From the NCBI RefSeq assembly GCF_963169125.1, contig NC_084793.1, forward strand, positions 229,526,360 to 229,590,359: 64,000 nucleotides of DNA, written 5' to 3'. Position numbers and translations under genes: made by a program. The notes under the pieces were generated by a model. The model made no database searches. It saw only the letters and a list, made by a program, of their open reading frames with translations, and had not been told where the DNA came from. Shown here one piece after another: positions 21,876 through 32,940 of the stretch. The stretch comes from Humulus lupulus (taxonomy: Eukaryota; Streptophyta; Magnoliopsida; Rosales; Cannabaceae). Each line of letters begins with the position of its first letter. Within the stretch, counting starts at the first letter, position 1.

Positions 21876-23838
21876 TGATATCGCCCAATAATTCACCTTG
21901 CAGTCACAGTACTAAACAGCCTATGTCGTATCCACAAAGAGGCAAACACAACTAAAGATTAGATTAGTAAAGTTAAAGATAAAAATAAAGTAGAATTTAA
22001 GAGAGATATATTGGATAATAGCACTCAAAACGTCGATGATCTTCTTCATTCATCTGTTATTTTTTTTTTGTGAGTATTATAAGCACAAGTGTGTAATAGT
22101 ATAACAAGTAACCAAAAAATATTCCCAGGCCAATTGGGAAGGTTGTCAAGGTGCCACTTTAGGCCCAAGAGCTTTTCTAAAACTCCCGGAGGTTCTTAGA
22201 AAAGGTTGGAGGGTAACGCTAACATAGACCTTATTAAAGAATCAATTATTCTAAGATAGAACAAGTTTGGTTTTTACTGATTTCCAAAATTACATTAATG
22301 TTCTCAATACTTTGTTTTTTATGATTCAAAGTTTTATGCTTTTTTTTTTTTGGAAAAAGCCTAAATCTAGAAAATAAAATTCTAAACCTAAATTTAACAT
22401 AAATAAATAAAAAAAATAATAACAAAAAAAATAAAAAAATGAATAAATAAAAAAAGAAACTAAAAATAAAAAATACTAAGGAAAAAAAAATTAAAAGAGA
22501 AATTTAAAAAAATTATGCTACTCTGTTTTTAAATAAAAAAACTTAATTTACTATGCAAACCTTTAATTGTAGAATTACCTCCCCGGCAATGACACCAAAA
22601 ATTGATATCGCCCAACAATTCACCTTGTAGTCACAGTAGCAAACAGGCTATGTCATATCCACAGAGAGGCAAACACAACAAAAGATTAGATTAGTAAAGT
22701 TAAAGATAAAAATAAAGTAGAATTGAAGAGATGGATTTTGTGAAATTAAAATGATAGATTAGAGAAATTGATCAAATAAAGACCATGGCAAGGTAGAGAT
22801 GCAGTGCTGTAAATCCTATTCTAATATTGATATTAATTCAAAACACAGTTGCAATTCTACACCATTAATTGCAACTGGAAGATGTATATGTTAAAAGCAC
22901 GAATCAAGTAATCTAGATTAAATTGAATCTAACTCCTAATTTCATAGCATATCATATTATATATCCAAGAGGGACAAAATACCACTGGCAGAATGCAGTA
23001 AAAGACCTACAATATAACAAATATACTAAAATAAATTAATAGCCTAAGTTACATAAGAAAAGCATGACTGAACTTATGTAAAAGATGCTAAATAATTTTA
23101 GAAAGAAATTAGAAGATGAGAAACAAAATAATTAATGAGATATGGAAATGAAGCATAAGAAGAATCAATATCAATATTAGGAATGAGAAGTACAAAAACT
23201 ACACTCTAACCTCACCAATATTTCTAAAATAGTTCACTCATTTTTGTCACCTAAAACAAGCAAAACTAAACTAGAAATACGAAAAGTAACAAAATAACAA
23301 AGTGTATTTTTTTTGTCCCAAAATCTGATCCAAAATGGGACAAGTGGGACAAGTGGGACAAGTGGGACAATTGTCGGGCTCAGATTGGCTTTAGAAAAGG
23401 CTATAGGTAGAGTGGAGGATAGGGTCAGGATGTGGCAGGCTGAGTGGCGAGGTGGTAGGTGCTGGTGGGACAACGTTGCCATGTGTCGACATCTGGAGGC
23501 TTCGGCAGGCGGAGTGGTCGAGCGTGTAGGGAACAGCTACAGGCGAGTGGTCAGGTAAAGGGACAGTTGTGTTAGGCTGCTGTCAGGCAGAGTGGCAGCT
23601 GCCAGGTGTCGCACTCTGAGGGTTTTAGCTGGTTTGGGACGTTTGGGCTTGGGTTGGGCCTGGAATCCTTTTATTTTTACCATTTTCTTGCCCCCAATCT
23701 GAATTTTAAACACAAAACCAGATTAAATTTATATTTTCAATCTAAAATTATTTTGCAATTAAAATGATGAAAATATATAACTCAATTCTAATTTATGTAC
23801 ACAAATATCACCTAAAAATGCTCAAATTTACACACTAA
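21876..23838 (-). mobile_element. Element N, non-autonomous LTR-type element
   Basis: TCACTTAA occurs at 21868-21875 and 23839-23846 around the insert. Its left end (TGATATCGCCCAA) recurs at 22602, and about 130 bp from there are repeated directly. Just left of the inner copy, the minus strand reads TTTTTGGTGTCATTGCCGGG. This resembles the common plant gypsy primer site next to an LTR. The right part (22602-23838) would then be a 5' LTR in minus orientation, and the left 21876-22010 a remnant of the 3' LTR. No gag or pol is present, and the middle is very A-rich. An 8 bp duplication is longer than usual, so the borders need checking. Confidence 0.5.
23338..23372 (+). repeat. Short GGGACAAGT tandem array
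   Basis: Four units of about 9-10 bp (GGGACAAGT) stand within element N. Simple minisatellite, no known role. Confidence 0.8.
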
Positions 23839-24182
23839 TCACTTAAGGTAGCCCCCTTGCCCGAGGTCGCCCTTTGCATGAAGTCACTCATCACCTTGCA
23901 ACTGTATGCTTGAGCTCCACTTCTTCCAAGTATGCTTTTTATTCTAATTCTCCTCACATCTATGCAAGATAGGTTGGTGTCCTTATTGTAACTATGCGCT
24001 CATTATATTCTTGTTGATAATTTAGAGACTTATTAATTTGTCCTACACCAGACCATGTCTAGATCCACAAATTATGCTCTCTTGATTAGGTAGTCGTTTA
24101 TTTGCTTAGGCATAGATTTTATTTTCCATATGTTTATAAACATACTTACATGTATATGCGTATTTGTCGAGCCTTTTAGTCA

Positions 24183-26575
24183 TGGCCCCGAGTGGGTCTC
24201 CCTCCTAGTGTCGTGCCTATTGAGGTCTCATCCTCAGATTCTGAGCATGACGTAGAGAAGATAATACAAGGACATGGAACTCTAGGTTCGTTAGCACCTC
24301 TTAGGAGCAAGGTTTAGGACTTAGAAATCAAGCTTGACTCCATCCCTTGTGGCGAGTTGCCGGTTGCCCTATCCTCTCCAGAGACCTCTGTCGTCCAGTT
24401 ATGGGACGTTGTGTTGCTTGTAAAAGTTGAGATTGCCTACTTGAAGGGGGGTTTACCCTCTATGCCTGTATATTCTTTTGATGGATGTTCTACTGATGTC
24501 GCCCCCCGTTCTATTCGAAACAGGTGGGCAGGAGGAAGTGGCGTTGGAAAAGGTCTGCTATTAGACTAACTTCTCATTTTCCTTGTATTTCAGATATATG
24601 TAAACAGCAAAAGAAAACGACCTTTCCCATCCACCAATCAGTTCCTCCCTTCGTTGCTACTTCTATCATCTCCTTGATGGATGTACTAAGGCTAGCTGAC
24701 GTGGTGCTAAAGTACAAGATCGAGCCACCCATTCGTTGCATCCCACCTATCAAGCGATGTCGCTCCCATACTCCTCCTCTTGAGACGGTGGCTTTTAGTG
24801 AGTTTATCCTCAAGTCTAGGCGAGCTCTTCCACTGCATCCTTTTTTCTTCGACGTGTTAAGCTATTTTGTCATTGCTCCTTTCCAGTTGCCTCCTAATTT
24901 TTGGATCACTTTATGCTACTTATTCGTCTTGTATAAAAAAAAATGCAAGTGCCCTCACCTCAAGAGATACACTACATGTACAATCTCAAGAAAGTCCCCA
25001 TTACATTTGGATTTTATTATCTTGGGAAAGCCTTTGAGGAGAAGGACTTCATGGTTGGGTCCATCTCCAACCTAGGGTGCTTGAAGAAAAGTTTCTTCTT
25101 TAATGAGAGCATCTCTGCTGCCCATAGAGATTTCCATATGTCATGTACTTCTACTTTGCTTTTCGTGTTACTCTTTCGGTTATGAATTTCCCTTCTCACT
25201 TGAGTAACTTGTCATATACACTTTTTCACCCTGTTTCTCCCTCTTCTTTTGCAGTTGTTGGGAATTCCCATAAGATTGAAGGGGGTGCTATTAATCGTAT
25301 TAGGGACATCGCTAAATTTCTCGATTCAGACAAGCGGTCTAAGATCCTCTTTATCGTGGCTAACCTTCGCGAGTATGGTCTACTTTTATCTAATCAACCT
25401 ACCTTTCTCCTACCACTTCCTGATGGGAAGACTTGCGAGATCGATACCGGTAGCACCGATGCTTGTTTGAAGGACAATGGTGGTGCTTCGTCGTCTTGTA
25501 TTATTCGTATTCCAGCATCAGCCTTTGCTAGAAATTTGTCTCCTACTGTGCTTCCTAAGTCATCGCCTCCTACTCAGTTGAAGAGGCGCTTTTCTGTGCT
25601 TTCCTCGTCTCATACTGGCCCTCTTGGCTTCATCACAGGATCCAACATTTCTTGGCTCCTCTCAGCCTGATGAAGTTAGTCCGCCACCTCCTACCAGACT
25701 TCGCTCCCGAGTCCACCTTTCTTCTTAGTAGAGGGATTTTATATCTACTCCTTCTCCATCATATTCGGCTAGTGGTTCCGAACACTTCTCCATGTCAATA
25801 GAACGAGGGAGGAACTCCCTCTCATGGATACATTATTTGCCTATTTAGCATGGGGAGGCATTCACTCGCAAGGCGGAGGGATTTTCCGAGGTCGAGTGGA
25901 GGGACATTTTGGACTGGATAGAGGACGACCTGATCGAGGTTCTCTTGAGGTCGACCACTCATGTTAGACTTCTAATACTTTTCCTTTTGTATATTTGGTT
26001 ACTCTTTTATTTTATATGTATTTTATTATTATTATTTTTATTTGCACTGGCCCTTTTTGTCTGTGTAGAGTTTCATTGCTGCTCGCCGCTAAGATTCTTC
26101 TGAGACTAAAGTGTCTCTTTTGAGGTCAGAGCTCAAAGCTTCGAGGGGTGACCTCATTCGAGCCAAAGCAGATATGGATAGGCTTAAACTTCAGGTTCAA
26201 GATCATGAGGGTGAACTTGCTGGGGTAGTTCGTGAGAAAAATGTTGCTGAGTTCAAGCTTTCTAGTATTGTTGAGGATAAATAACTTCTCATTGCCAAAC
26301 TGGCTTCCCTAGAAGTTTGTTCTCAAACTCAAAGAGAGGAGGCTGGTTCTCTAAAGGCTATAATTGATTCATTGGAAGCAAAGTTTGGCTCGCTAGAGGT
26401 CCCTCGGATGAAGATTGAAGATGAAGCCACATAGAATCTTCTTTTTACGGTGTGAAATATCGACCCGAACTTTGACTTATCTCTCTTTGGAGAAGACACG
26501 GTCGAGCTTGCTGCTGAATGAGTTGCCAACAGGAAGTCTTCCCTTCCTAGGCGTGGCGGTCTGAGAGCAAGTTGA
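24183..26575 (+). pseudogene. TatD antisense gene
   Basis: This is the same module as in TatC, here on plus because TatD is on minus. A start-like ATG lies at 24183. The exon at about 24690-25190 has FILKSRRALPLHPFFFDVL, APFQLPPNFW and, after a frameshift in an A9 run near 24940, VPSPQEIHYMYNLKKVP, FGFYYLGKAF and FFFNES. These align with TatC exon 1 (LAPFQLPPNSYRLLAGL, VPTPAYILYFFCLK, FYYL). A Ser/Pro-rich part and a coiled-coil exon (about 26110-26570) follow. It ends NIDPNFDLSLFG, with UGA where the other copies have Trp. Decayed, function unknown. Confidence 0.75.
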
Positions 26576-27640
26576 TTGTTTATGCAAGTTTCCTTATGCT
26601 CTTATTCCTTTGATTTGGTTGTAATGCTATTTTTTATTTTATTTTACCTGTGAAGAACTTGGACAAGTCTTCCCATGTTTCATGCTCATCTTATGACTGA
26701 ATATTATTATGCCATTTTATCTATGTGTGCTTCTTTCAAGCACCCTTTTATTTTATAGGGGCTCCATTTGGGACCCTTTATTGCATGTGGTTTGTGTCTA
26801 TTGGTGCACCTTGGCTGCTTATGTATGGACATATTAACCCCTTGGGTTATTATCATCCTTTTTTTTTATGCTCTTGTTATTTCATGCGAGAAGCATCCTT
26901 GTCATTATGCATAGAATTATTTTTACAAGGATCTCTTTTAGGATCATTTTTGGCTAGACAACTTAGTTACCGATCTAGACCTATTGGGGATACCTTCCTT
27001 GAAGCCTTACCCCTTGTGTGAGTGTTAGCTGTTGGTAGGAGGTTATCCTTGTGAAACTTCTTAACTCTCTTGATATTCATAAGGATCCTTTTTGGCTAGA
27101 TGACTTAATTACCACTCTAGACTTATTAGGGATACCTTTCTTAAAGCCTAACCCCCTGTGGGGGTGTTAGTCTTTGGCGGGAGGTTATCCTTGTGAAACT
27201 TCTTAACTCTCTTGATATTCACAAGGATAGTTAATCCTTATGAATCCAATAGATAGCTTTCCAAGTTTCTCTTCTTTTATATAAATATATATAAATATGC
27301 CTCTTATCTTGCCCCCAAGTGCTTGGTGGGATTCATTCCACTGAGCACTTTGATCATTTTGCTCCCATCATATACTTTGGCAATGTGTGTACATTTGTTA
27401 TACAATTGCTTGCATATCAAAGGAATGTAATATGTGAGATAGGAAACACTTCCATTGATAGCAAGCAGATTACAAAGGCACGTATGGCAGCATTGCATCT
27501 ACTATGAGGTTATCTGGGCAACCTCTTTGATTATTAACTACTGAAATTAACATAAAGTAGACAAACAAAGTACATATATTCTTGCCTTGGATGCGAAACT
27601 CTTACTGGTAGTATCTCTTGAGATGTTCTGCATTCCATGC
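26576..27640 (-). other. TatD spacer between antisense gene and pol
   Basis: Non-coding. It contains two tandem copies of a 142 bp unit and, at 27311-27320, the minus-strand tract ACTTGGGGGC that corresponds to the internal purine tract of the other Tat elements. No convincing gene. Confidence 0.65.
26941..27226 (-). repeat. Two tandem 142 bp repeats in TatD spacer
   Basis: Copies start at 26941 and 27083 with GGATCNTTTTTGGCTAGA and share a long GGTTATCCTTGTGAAACTTC block. The sequence differs from the TatC repeats although the position is the same. Confidence 0.85.
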
Positions 27641-28730
27641 TCGGGGTACAATGATGTCATCCAGACATGCTAACTTGTATGTGTTAGGAGGTATCACCTG
27701 GGCGGTCTAGTAGCGTCCTTCCCAGTTTTCCCCAGCACACCTCCCCCAGGTCACGGGTATTGGGGAGGACTTTCCTCAACATTAGGTCTCCTACCTTGAA
27801 TGCCTTTTCTTGCATCCTAGAGTTGAAGGACCTCACAGCTTGTTGTTGGTATGTTGCCAACCTCAGCTGGGGTCTCTCTCTTATTTCATCCAGCAGGTAT
27901 AAATTTTTAGCCATTTCTATATGGTTAGCTTGGTCCTCGTAAGCTTTTACCCTGAAAGAACTGATCTTCATTTCCACTAGGAGGACAGCCTTGCACCCAT
28001 ATGCTAAGGAAAAATAGGTCTCCTCGGTAATAGAACATGGCGTGGTTCTGTAGGCCCGAAGCACATTGGGAAGCTCATCGACCCAAGCTCCCTTCAACTT
28101 CTTTAACTTTGTTTTTTAGGTTCTTCTTGAGGACCTTGTTAATGGCTTCCACCTACCCATTGGCTTGTGGGTGTACTACGACAGAGAAACTCCTCCTTAT
28201 GCCTCTCTCCTTACAATATTCCTTAACATCCCTCCTTCAAACTGAGTGTCATTGTCAAATATGATCTTATAGGGCACTCTATACCTACATGTGATGGACC
28301 TGTTGATAAAGGTGACAACCTACTTGGCCATTATTTTGACCAAAGGTTCAGCTTCAACCCACTTGGTGAAGTAATCCACTGCTACGACTGCGTACTTTGC
28401 TCCTCTACCTGCGAGGAGCGTGCTGATTAGCTCTATCCCCCAAACAGCAAAAGGCTAAGGACTAGTCATGCTAACTAGCTCATTTGGGGGTTGTGGTAGG
28501 TAATTTGTGTGTCTCTGGAATTTTTCACACCTTTTTGTGAAGTCATTAGTGTCCTTCTCAATGGAGGACCAGTAATACCCTTGTCTCATGGCTTTCTTGG
28601 TCGTGGACTGCCCACCTGCATGGTTCCCACACTCGCCTTCATGTATCTCATACAGAACCTTCATTGCTTCCTCCTCACCAATACATCACATGAGCATGAC
28701 AGAGAAGCCCCTCTTGTACAAGACCCCATC
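27641..28730 (-). pseudogene. pol: TatD integrase
   Basis: Read on minus: zinc-binding region at about 28480-28670 (YEIHEGECGNHAGGQS, then CEKFQRH, so one Cys is lost). A core with DYFTKWVEAEP, DNDTQF and PLTRS-like remnants lies at 28100-28440. The C-terminal part is at 27684-28097 (WVDELPNVLRAYRTTP, LAYGCKAVLLVE, KAFKVGDLMLRKV). Stops and frame changes divide it. No chromodomain. Confidence 0.85.
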
Positions 28731-29041
28731 CACTAGGGTGTATCAGGCAACTTTGTATGCCAACCTCTGATCTTCTTCTTCTCTGTCGACAGAGTTCCAT
28801 CCTTTAGGTATCTCATAATTGGGTCGACCCACGACTCTATAGGGGTGTTGACCATGTGAACCTTTGCTTCAACAATACTCGACTTGGACAAGTATTCCAC
28901 AAGGACAGACTCAAGCATATCTCCATCCTTGGTGGAGGTCAACTTTATGAGGGCATCACCATTGGCATTCTTCTCCCTTGGGATTCGCTCTATGGTATAT
29001 CCTCCAAATGATCCAAATAGTATTTTACCCTTGCCAAGTAT
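28731..29041 (-). pseudogene. pol: TatD plant-type RNase H end and linker
   Basis: The minus strand carries YTIERIPREKNANGDAL, the end block of the second RNase H, and the linker to the integrase. At 29042-29046 the sequence is cut by TatC. It continues at 41522 as GEYQARGPKMA, and the joined frame reads MAAYLA. Confidence 0.85.
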
Positions 29042-29046
29042 GCAGC
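29042..29046 (+). repeat. Target duplication of TatC, left copy (GCAGC)
   Basis: GCAGC stands next to the TatC 5' LTR, with its partner at 41522-41526 next to the 3' LTR. Removal of TatC and one copy restores the TatD RNase H reading frame. Confidence 0.92.
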
Positions 29047-29776
29047 TATACGCCCTGATTTTCCAATGGGCTATTAGCGAGATGAGATATGGCCTAATTA
29101 TATCAGCCACGTGGATACCCCATGACCGGAGCTGCTGTCGTCAGGTCCTACCTCTTTAGCTCGAGGTAACCAAAGGTTCATCAAGATTACTCAAAGGCTG
29201 AGTCAGGACTATGAAGGCCAAAGGTACGAATTGGAGTTGGAAGCTATGACCTGTTATAAAGTCAACCACGCAATGTAAATGTGCATATATCAGACATCAC
29301 GTGTCTGATATATCCCTGAATTCTCAGACACGCAGCATGAGCGTGCGTAATCAGACACCCACGACTGGGTTGGGCCGTGCGGCCCATTATCCCCCTTACC
29401 TGTTGATTAGACCACACTTCATTTGTCAGGGTTTAGGAATTAATCATGAATGTCACAGAAGTGACATGATGGGTAAGAAGGTCACAGGATGACCCCCCTT
29501 ACCAACTTCCAGGTGCCATCTCCTATAAATATGGAGACCCTGGGAGTTGGAAGGGGTTGGATTCTATTATGTAACAAAGTATCATGTAAAGAATATCAGA
29601 AATACAGCAATAATATTGGCTGGTGGAGTAGAAGGATTTTAACCTTTGAACCACCTAAAAACGTAGTTGTGTCATCAGTCCATTAAAAGATCATTCATCT
29701 ATTTCAGTTCATTATTAAGCACTAATCCCTTTCTCTTATTTTCTTAGTTACCTGTTAGCGAAGAACCGCGTCAACA
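29047..29776 (+). mobile_element. TatC 5' LTR
   Basis: 730 bp, from TATACGCCCTG (the 3' copy has TGTACGCCCTG, so the terminal TG is mutated here) to GCGTCAACA. A TATA box (TATAAATA) is at 29524-29531. A 12 bp perfect inverted repeat with a CACGTG core lies at 29285-29313. By eye it differs from the 3' LTR by a few tens of substitutions and one indel of about 20 bp. The insertion is therefore younger than the other full elements here. Confidence 0.92.
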
Positions 29777-29800
29777 GTTTGGTGCTTTCATTGAGAGCTA
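29777..29800 (+). other. TatC primer-binding region
   Basis: GTTTGGTGCTTTCATTGAGA immediately follows the LTR. The same leader is found in TatB and, in minus orientation, in element X. The cognate tRNA was not identified. Confidence 0.65.
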
Positions 29801-29831
29801 GTTAGATTGGTGCTATCGCAAACATCCAACT

Positions 29832-32267
29832 ATGGTGACCACTCGATCAAGACACGGTAACGAGGCCGAACAACAACATGATGGGCAGGAGGCTCATCAT
29901 GCCGCCATCTCCGGTGAGCAAAATCCTGAAGTCCAGCAGCGGCCGGGCAAGCAGCCGATAAGCCAGGATGACACTGGAAGTTCGGCACCCCGACCACCTA
30001 ATCCGAACCCAGATTTTTACACGGTAGTAGAGATGGAGAACGCTCAGTTGAGGAGCCAACTGGCGAAAGCTAGTCAGCAGATTAAGGAGGTGTTGGCCCG
30101 GTTACCCCCTCTTACAACCGACGATAATGTCGGAAAGAGGCAAGGCGAGACTCGTAAGTCCCGCCGGAGTAATTGGTCCTGGCCTAGCCGCTCGGACAGA
30201 CCTCCGACGTCCAACTATACTCCCTCATCGCACCGCCGAGAAGCAAACTTCGAAGAAATACCCAGTGCCGAGCAACAGTATAGTCGCTCAGTCCAAACTT
30301 CAACTCCAAGCTCACTGCCAGCCTCGAGTGGGCCCAGGAGGGCTCGAGGGAGTTCTAGAAGGAGATCCAAGGAGGGCTCACAGCACCAGCCTGTCCCCGC
30401 CAGCCGTCCTGCGCCTTGTCCAGACCGCCAGGCACGGGGCCCGCAGGTTGGCAGGGCTGAAAGGCCCCCACTTAACTTGATTCGCCCTGATGGAACCAGG
30501 ATTGCATCCCTAGTCAGACATCCTCCGTCGCCAATAAAATATCCCTCTCCTCCTCGGCCTATCCGAGATATTCCAGCTTATGGAAGCAGCAAGAGAAACA
30601 CGCCATCCGCAAGACCTTCTCGTCGTAGCAGGGCACCCAGAGGGAGCCCGAATCCTCACCCCCAGAGGCAGACTCCGAGCTTCTCTAACGGGAGCTACTG
30701 GACCGGCAGTCGCTGGAGTGACCTTTCTGGCGGAGACCTACGTCAACGCTTAAGCTCGGTGCAAAGTCCTCAAGCCACCCCAAGGGGCGACCTACGAGAT
30801 CGCCTTAACTCTCATAGGGGGGACCCGGTAGGAGGTGGCAGCCATGCTCGCTCAGGGGGAGACTTGTTCGAGGTACGTAACGGCAGGAATGTCCCAAATA
30901 ACCTATCTCAAGATAGGAGGGGCAATAACCCACCAAACGTACATAATGGATCCGGAGCTGTTGAACAGCCCCGGAATAACCAAGGAGGTCAGGACAAAAC
31001 CCTTGAGCGCCTGGCTCAGATGGAGGAGCTAATGAGGAAGCTCCTGTCGGAGAAAGAGAAAGACGAATATGATTCGGGGGACGAGCTTGAGCTCTTCGCC
31101 CCCAGCATAGCAGCAACGGCATACCCACCCGGTTTCCGTATGCCGCACCTGTCCAAATTCAACGAAGACGGAGATCCGTCAGATCATCTGGGCATGTTCA
31201 ATACCCTGATGATGGCCCACAACATTGGCCCTGAGCTGAGGTGCCTGATATTTCCCTCCACACTGACTGGACCAGCCAGACAGTGGTTCAAACAAAGCAA
31301 GAAACAATCAATCAGCTCCTGGAAAACTTTCTCTGCTGACTTCAAAAGGGCATTCCGAGCCTCCCAGGCTGCCCGCGTCAAGGCCGACTCCCTAGCTAAC
31401 ATGACGCAACAACTCGATGAGCCTTTGAAGGCTTACCTGAGCAGGTTCGCGAACGTCACTGCTCGGGCTAGAGACGCAGATGACAGCTCCAAGCTCATGG
31501 CTTTGAGAACTGGAATCCTCGTCGAAGGGGGACTCTGGAATGAAATACAAAGGAAGGGAGTCAGCTCGGTAAACGAATTCCTAAATAGGGCCCAAGGGTG
31601 GATCAACTTGGAGGAGGCCCAAGCCTCAGCTGCAGGAACTAGCCAGGTCCCTGAACAGCCCGCTGGAGTGGGAACGGAGGTCGTGACAGCGACCCAGAAC
31701 GTTACGCAGAATAACCAGTTCAGTGGAGGCAAAAGAAAGGGGAACGGCGAGGGCAACCAGCACGGCCCAAAGAAAAATAAGCCCATAGAAAAATTTAAGC
31801 CAGTCTACGCTACTTATACAGAGCTCACCCACTCTAGGGAGAACATCTTCCTAGCGAACTCTGCTCACCTCCCCTGGAAGAAGGCAGAGCCGTTAAAGCA
31901 CCAGAACGGGAAGAGAGACACCTCCAAGTTTTGTCGTTTCCACAACGACGTTGGCCACAATACTGATGATTGTAGGCATTTGAAAGATGAGATCGAAACT
32001 CTCATCAGAGCCGGCCCCTTGGCTCAGTACGCGCAGAACGGGATTCCAACAAGCCGACCTGCTCCGGAAGTCCCGGTCAATCAGCCCGGGTCTCGGGTAG
32101 ATCAAGACATCCCTCCTCCAGTGATAGGAGGAGAGATAGCCATAATCTCGGGAGGTCCGCATTTGGCTGGCACGAGTAGAGGTGCCCAAAAGAGGTACGT
32201 AAACGAACTCAAGCCACATAATGGAGTAGAGTTCGTCCCGGAGCAGCATCTGCCAAAGCAGCAGTAA
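29832..32267 (+). CDS. gag: TatC gag, intact 811-residue ORF
   Basis: This is the only long open frame in the window. It begins MVTTRSRHGNEAEQQ 55 bases after the LTR. Residues 1-400 are low-complexity, rich in Pro, Ser, Arg and Gly, with a short helix near 65-90. The gag core is at about 430-600 (YPPGFRMPHLSKFNEDGDPS, QWFKQSKKQSISSW, WINLEEAQA). A zinc-like CRFHNDVGHNTDDC motif stands near residue 700. The core matches the Retrotrans_gag family. It should build the particle and bind element RNA. It ends in UAA (32265-32267), directly followed in the same frame by the protease. Confidence 0.92.
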   Translation: MVTTRSRHGNEAEQQHDGQEAHHAAISGEQNPEVQQRPGKQPISQDDTGSSAPRPPNPNPDFYTVVEMENAQLRSQLAKASQQIKEVLARLPPLTTDDNVGKRQGETRKSRRSNWSWPSRSDRPPTSNYTPSSHRREANFEEIPSAEQQYSRSVQTSTPSSLPASSGPRRARGSSRRRSKEGSQHQPVPASRPAPCPDRQARGPQVGRAERPPLNLIRPDGTRIASLVRHPPSPIKYPSPPRPIRDIPAYGSSKRNTPSARPSRRSRAPRGSPNPHPQRQTPSFSNGSYWTGSRWSDLSGGDLRQRLSSVQSPQATPRGDLRDRLNSHRGDPVGGGSHARSGGDLFEVRNGRNVPNNLSQDRRGNNPPNVHNGSGAVEQPRNNQGGQDKTLERLAQMEELMRKLLSEKEKDEYDSGDELELFAPSIAATAYPPGFRMPHLSKFNEDGDPSDHLGMFNTLMMAHNIGPELRCLIFPSTLTGPARQWFKQSKKQSISSWKTFSADFKRAFRASQAARVKADSLANMTQQLDEPLKAYLSRFANVTARARDADDSSKLMALRTGILVEGGLWNEIQRKGVSSVNEFLNRAQGWINLEEAQASAAGTSQVPEQPAGVGTEVVTATQNVTQNNQFSGGKRKGNGEGNQHGPKKNKPIEKFKPVYATYTELTHSRENIFLANSAHLPWKKAEPLKHQNGKRDTSKFCRFHNDVGHNTDDCRHLKDEIETLIRAGPLAQYAQNGIPTSRPAPEVPVNQPGSRVDQDIPPPVIGGEIAIISGGPHLAGTSRGAQKRYVNELKPHNGVEFVPEQHLPKQQ

Positions 32268-32940
32268 TTGGAGAGGCAACCTATCATCTTTATTGAAGAA
32301 GATGCTGGCCACGTTCAACTCCCTCATAACGACCCTCTGGTCGTAGCAGTGCAGCTCGCTAATCGGAGGGTTAGGAGAGTGCTGATCGATAATGGGAGCT
32401 CGGTAAACCTTCTATTCCGGTCCACGCTGGAGAAGATGGGTTTGATTGTTGCCGAGCTGAAGGCGACCTCCATGATGCTGTATGGTTTTTCAGGAGAAGG
32501 ATCAGCGGCTATAGGGACGATCGAGCTGGTGATCACCTTAGGAGAGGGACCTTGGAGAGTCTCGAAACTCCTCAAGTTCGTGGTTATTGACTGCCCCACC
32601 GCATACAATGCTATTTTAGGCTGACCCACACTTATAGCTTTTGAAGCCATCACCTACGTTTGCCACCTCACGCTGAAATTCCCTTCTTCCACGGGAATAT
32701 GCACGGTGCGTGGCGATCAGCTCGCTGCCAGGGAATACTACAGCATTTCCATGAAGGGAAAATCGAAACCCGGGTAGCTAACGATGGCCATCCAAGGTGG
32801 AGGAGAGGAATCTCAGAAACCTTTGACTAATCCTGAGATTGAAAAACCTCAAAGCACCGGGGGGGGGGGGGGGGGGAAGTATCATCCTAAGTGAGGATAT
32901 TGACCCCCGAATAGGCGAGGACAATTCTGAGCTCTAAGCT
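32268..32940 (+). pseudogene. pol: TatC protease region
   Basis: In frame with gag right after its stop: PIIFIEEDAGHVQLPHND, the active-site box VLIDNGSSVNLLF, VVIDCPTAYNAILG. An in-frame UGA at 32622-32624 replaces the Arg codon expected in ILGRP. A run of 18 G at 32859-32876 and a UAA near 32936 further break the linker to the reverse transcriptase. No upstream start codon is needed if gag-pol is made by readthrough. Confidence 0.88.

Noticed and set aside
23313..23558. 81-residue ORF with repeated Gly-Thr-Ser
   Set aside because: Produced by the GGGACAAGT array in element N.
24183..26575. Independent DNA transposase gene
   Set aside because: Although part resembles Transposase_28, its position and exon order match the antisense gene of the other Tat elements.
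28733..29110. Open frame spanning LTR and TatD pol
   Set aside because: A composite across the TatC 5' border. Only the part left of 29041 is pol sequence.
29832..32267. TatC gag as a host gene
   Set aside because: It is directly between LTR, primer site and protease and has the gag core and zinc-like motif of Tat elements.
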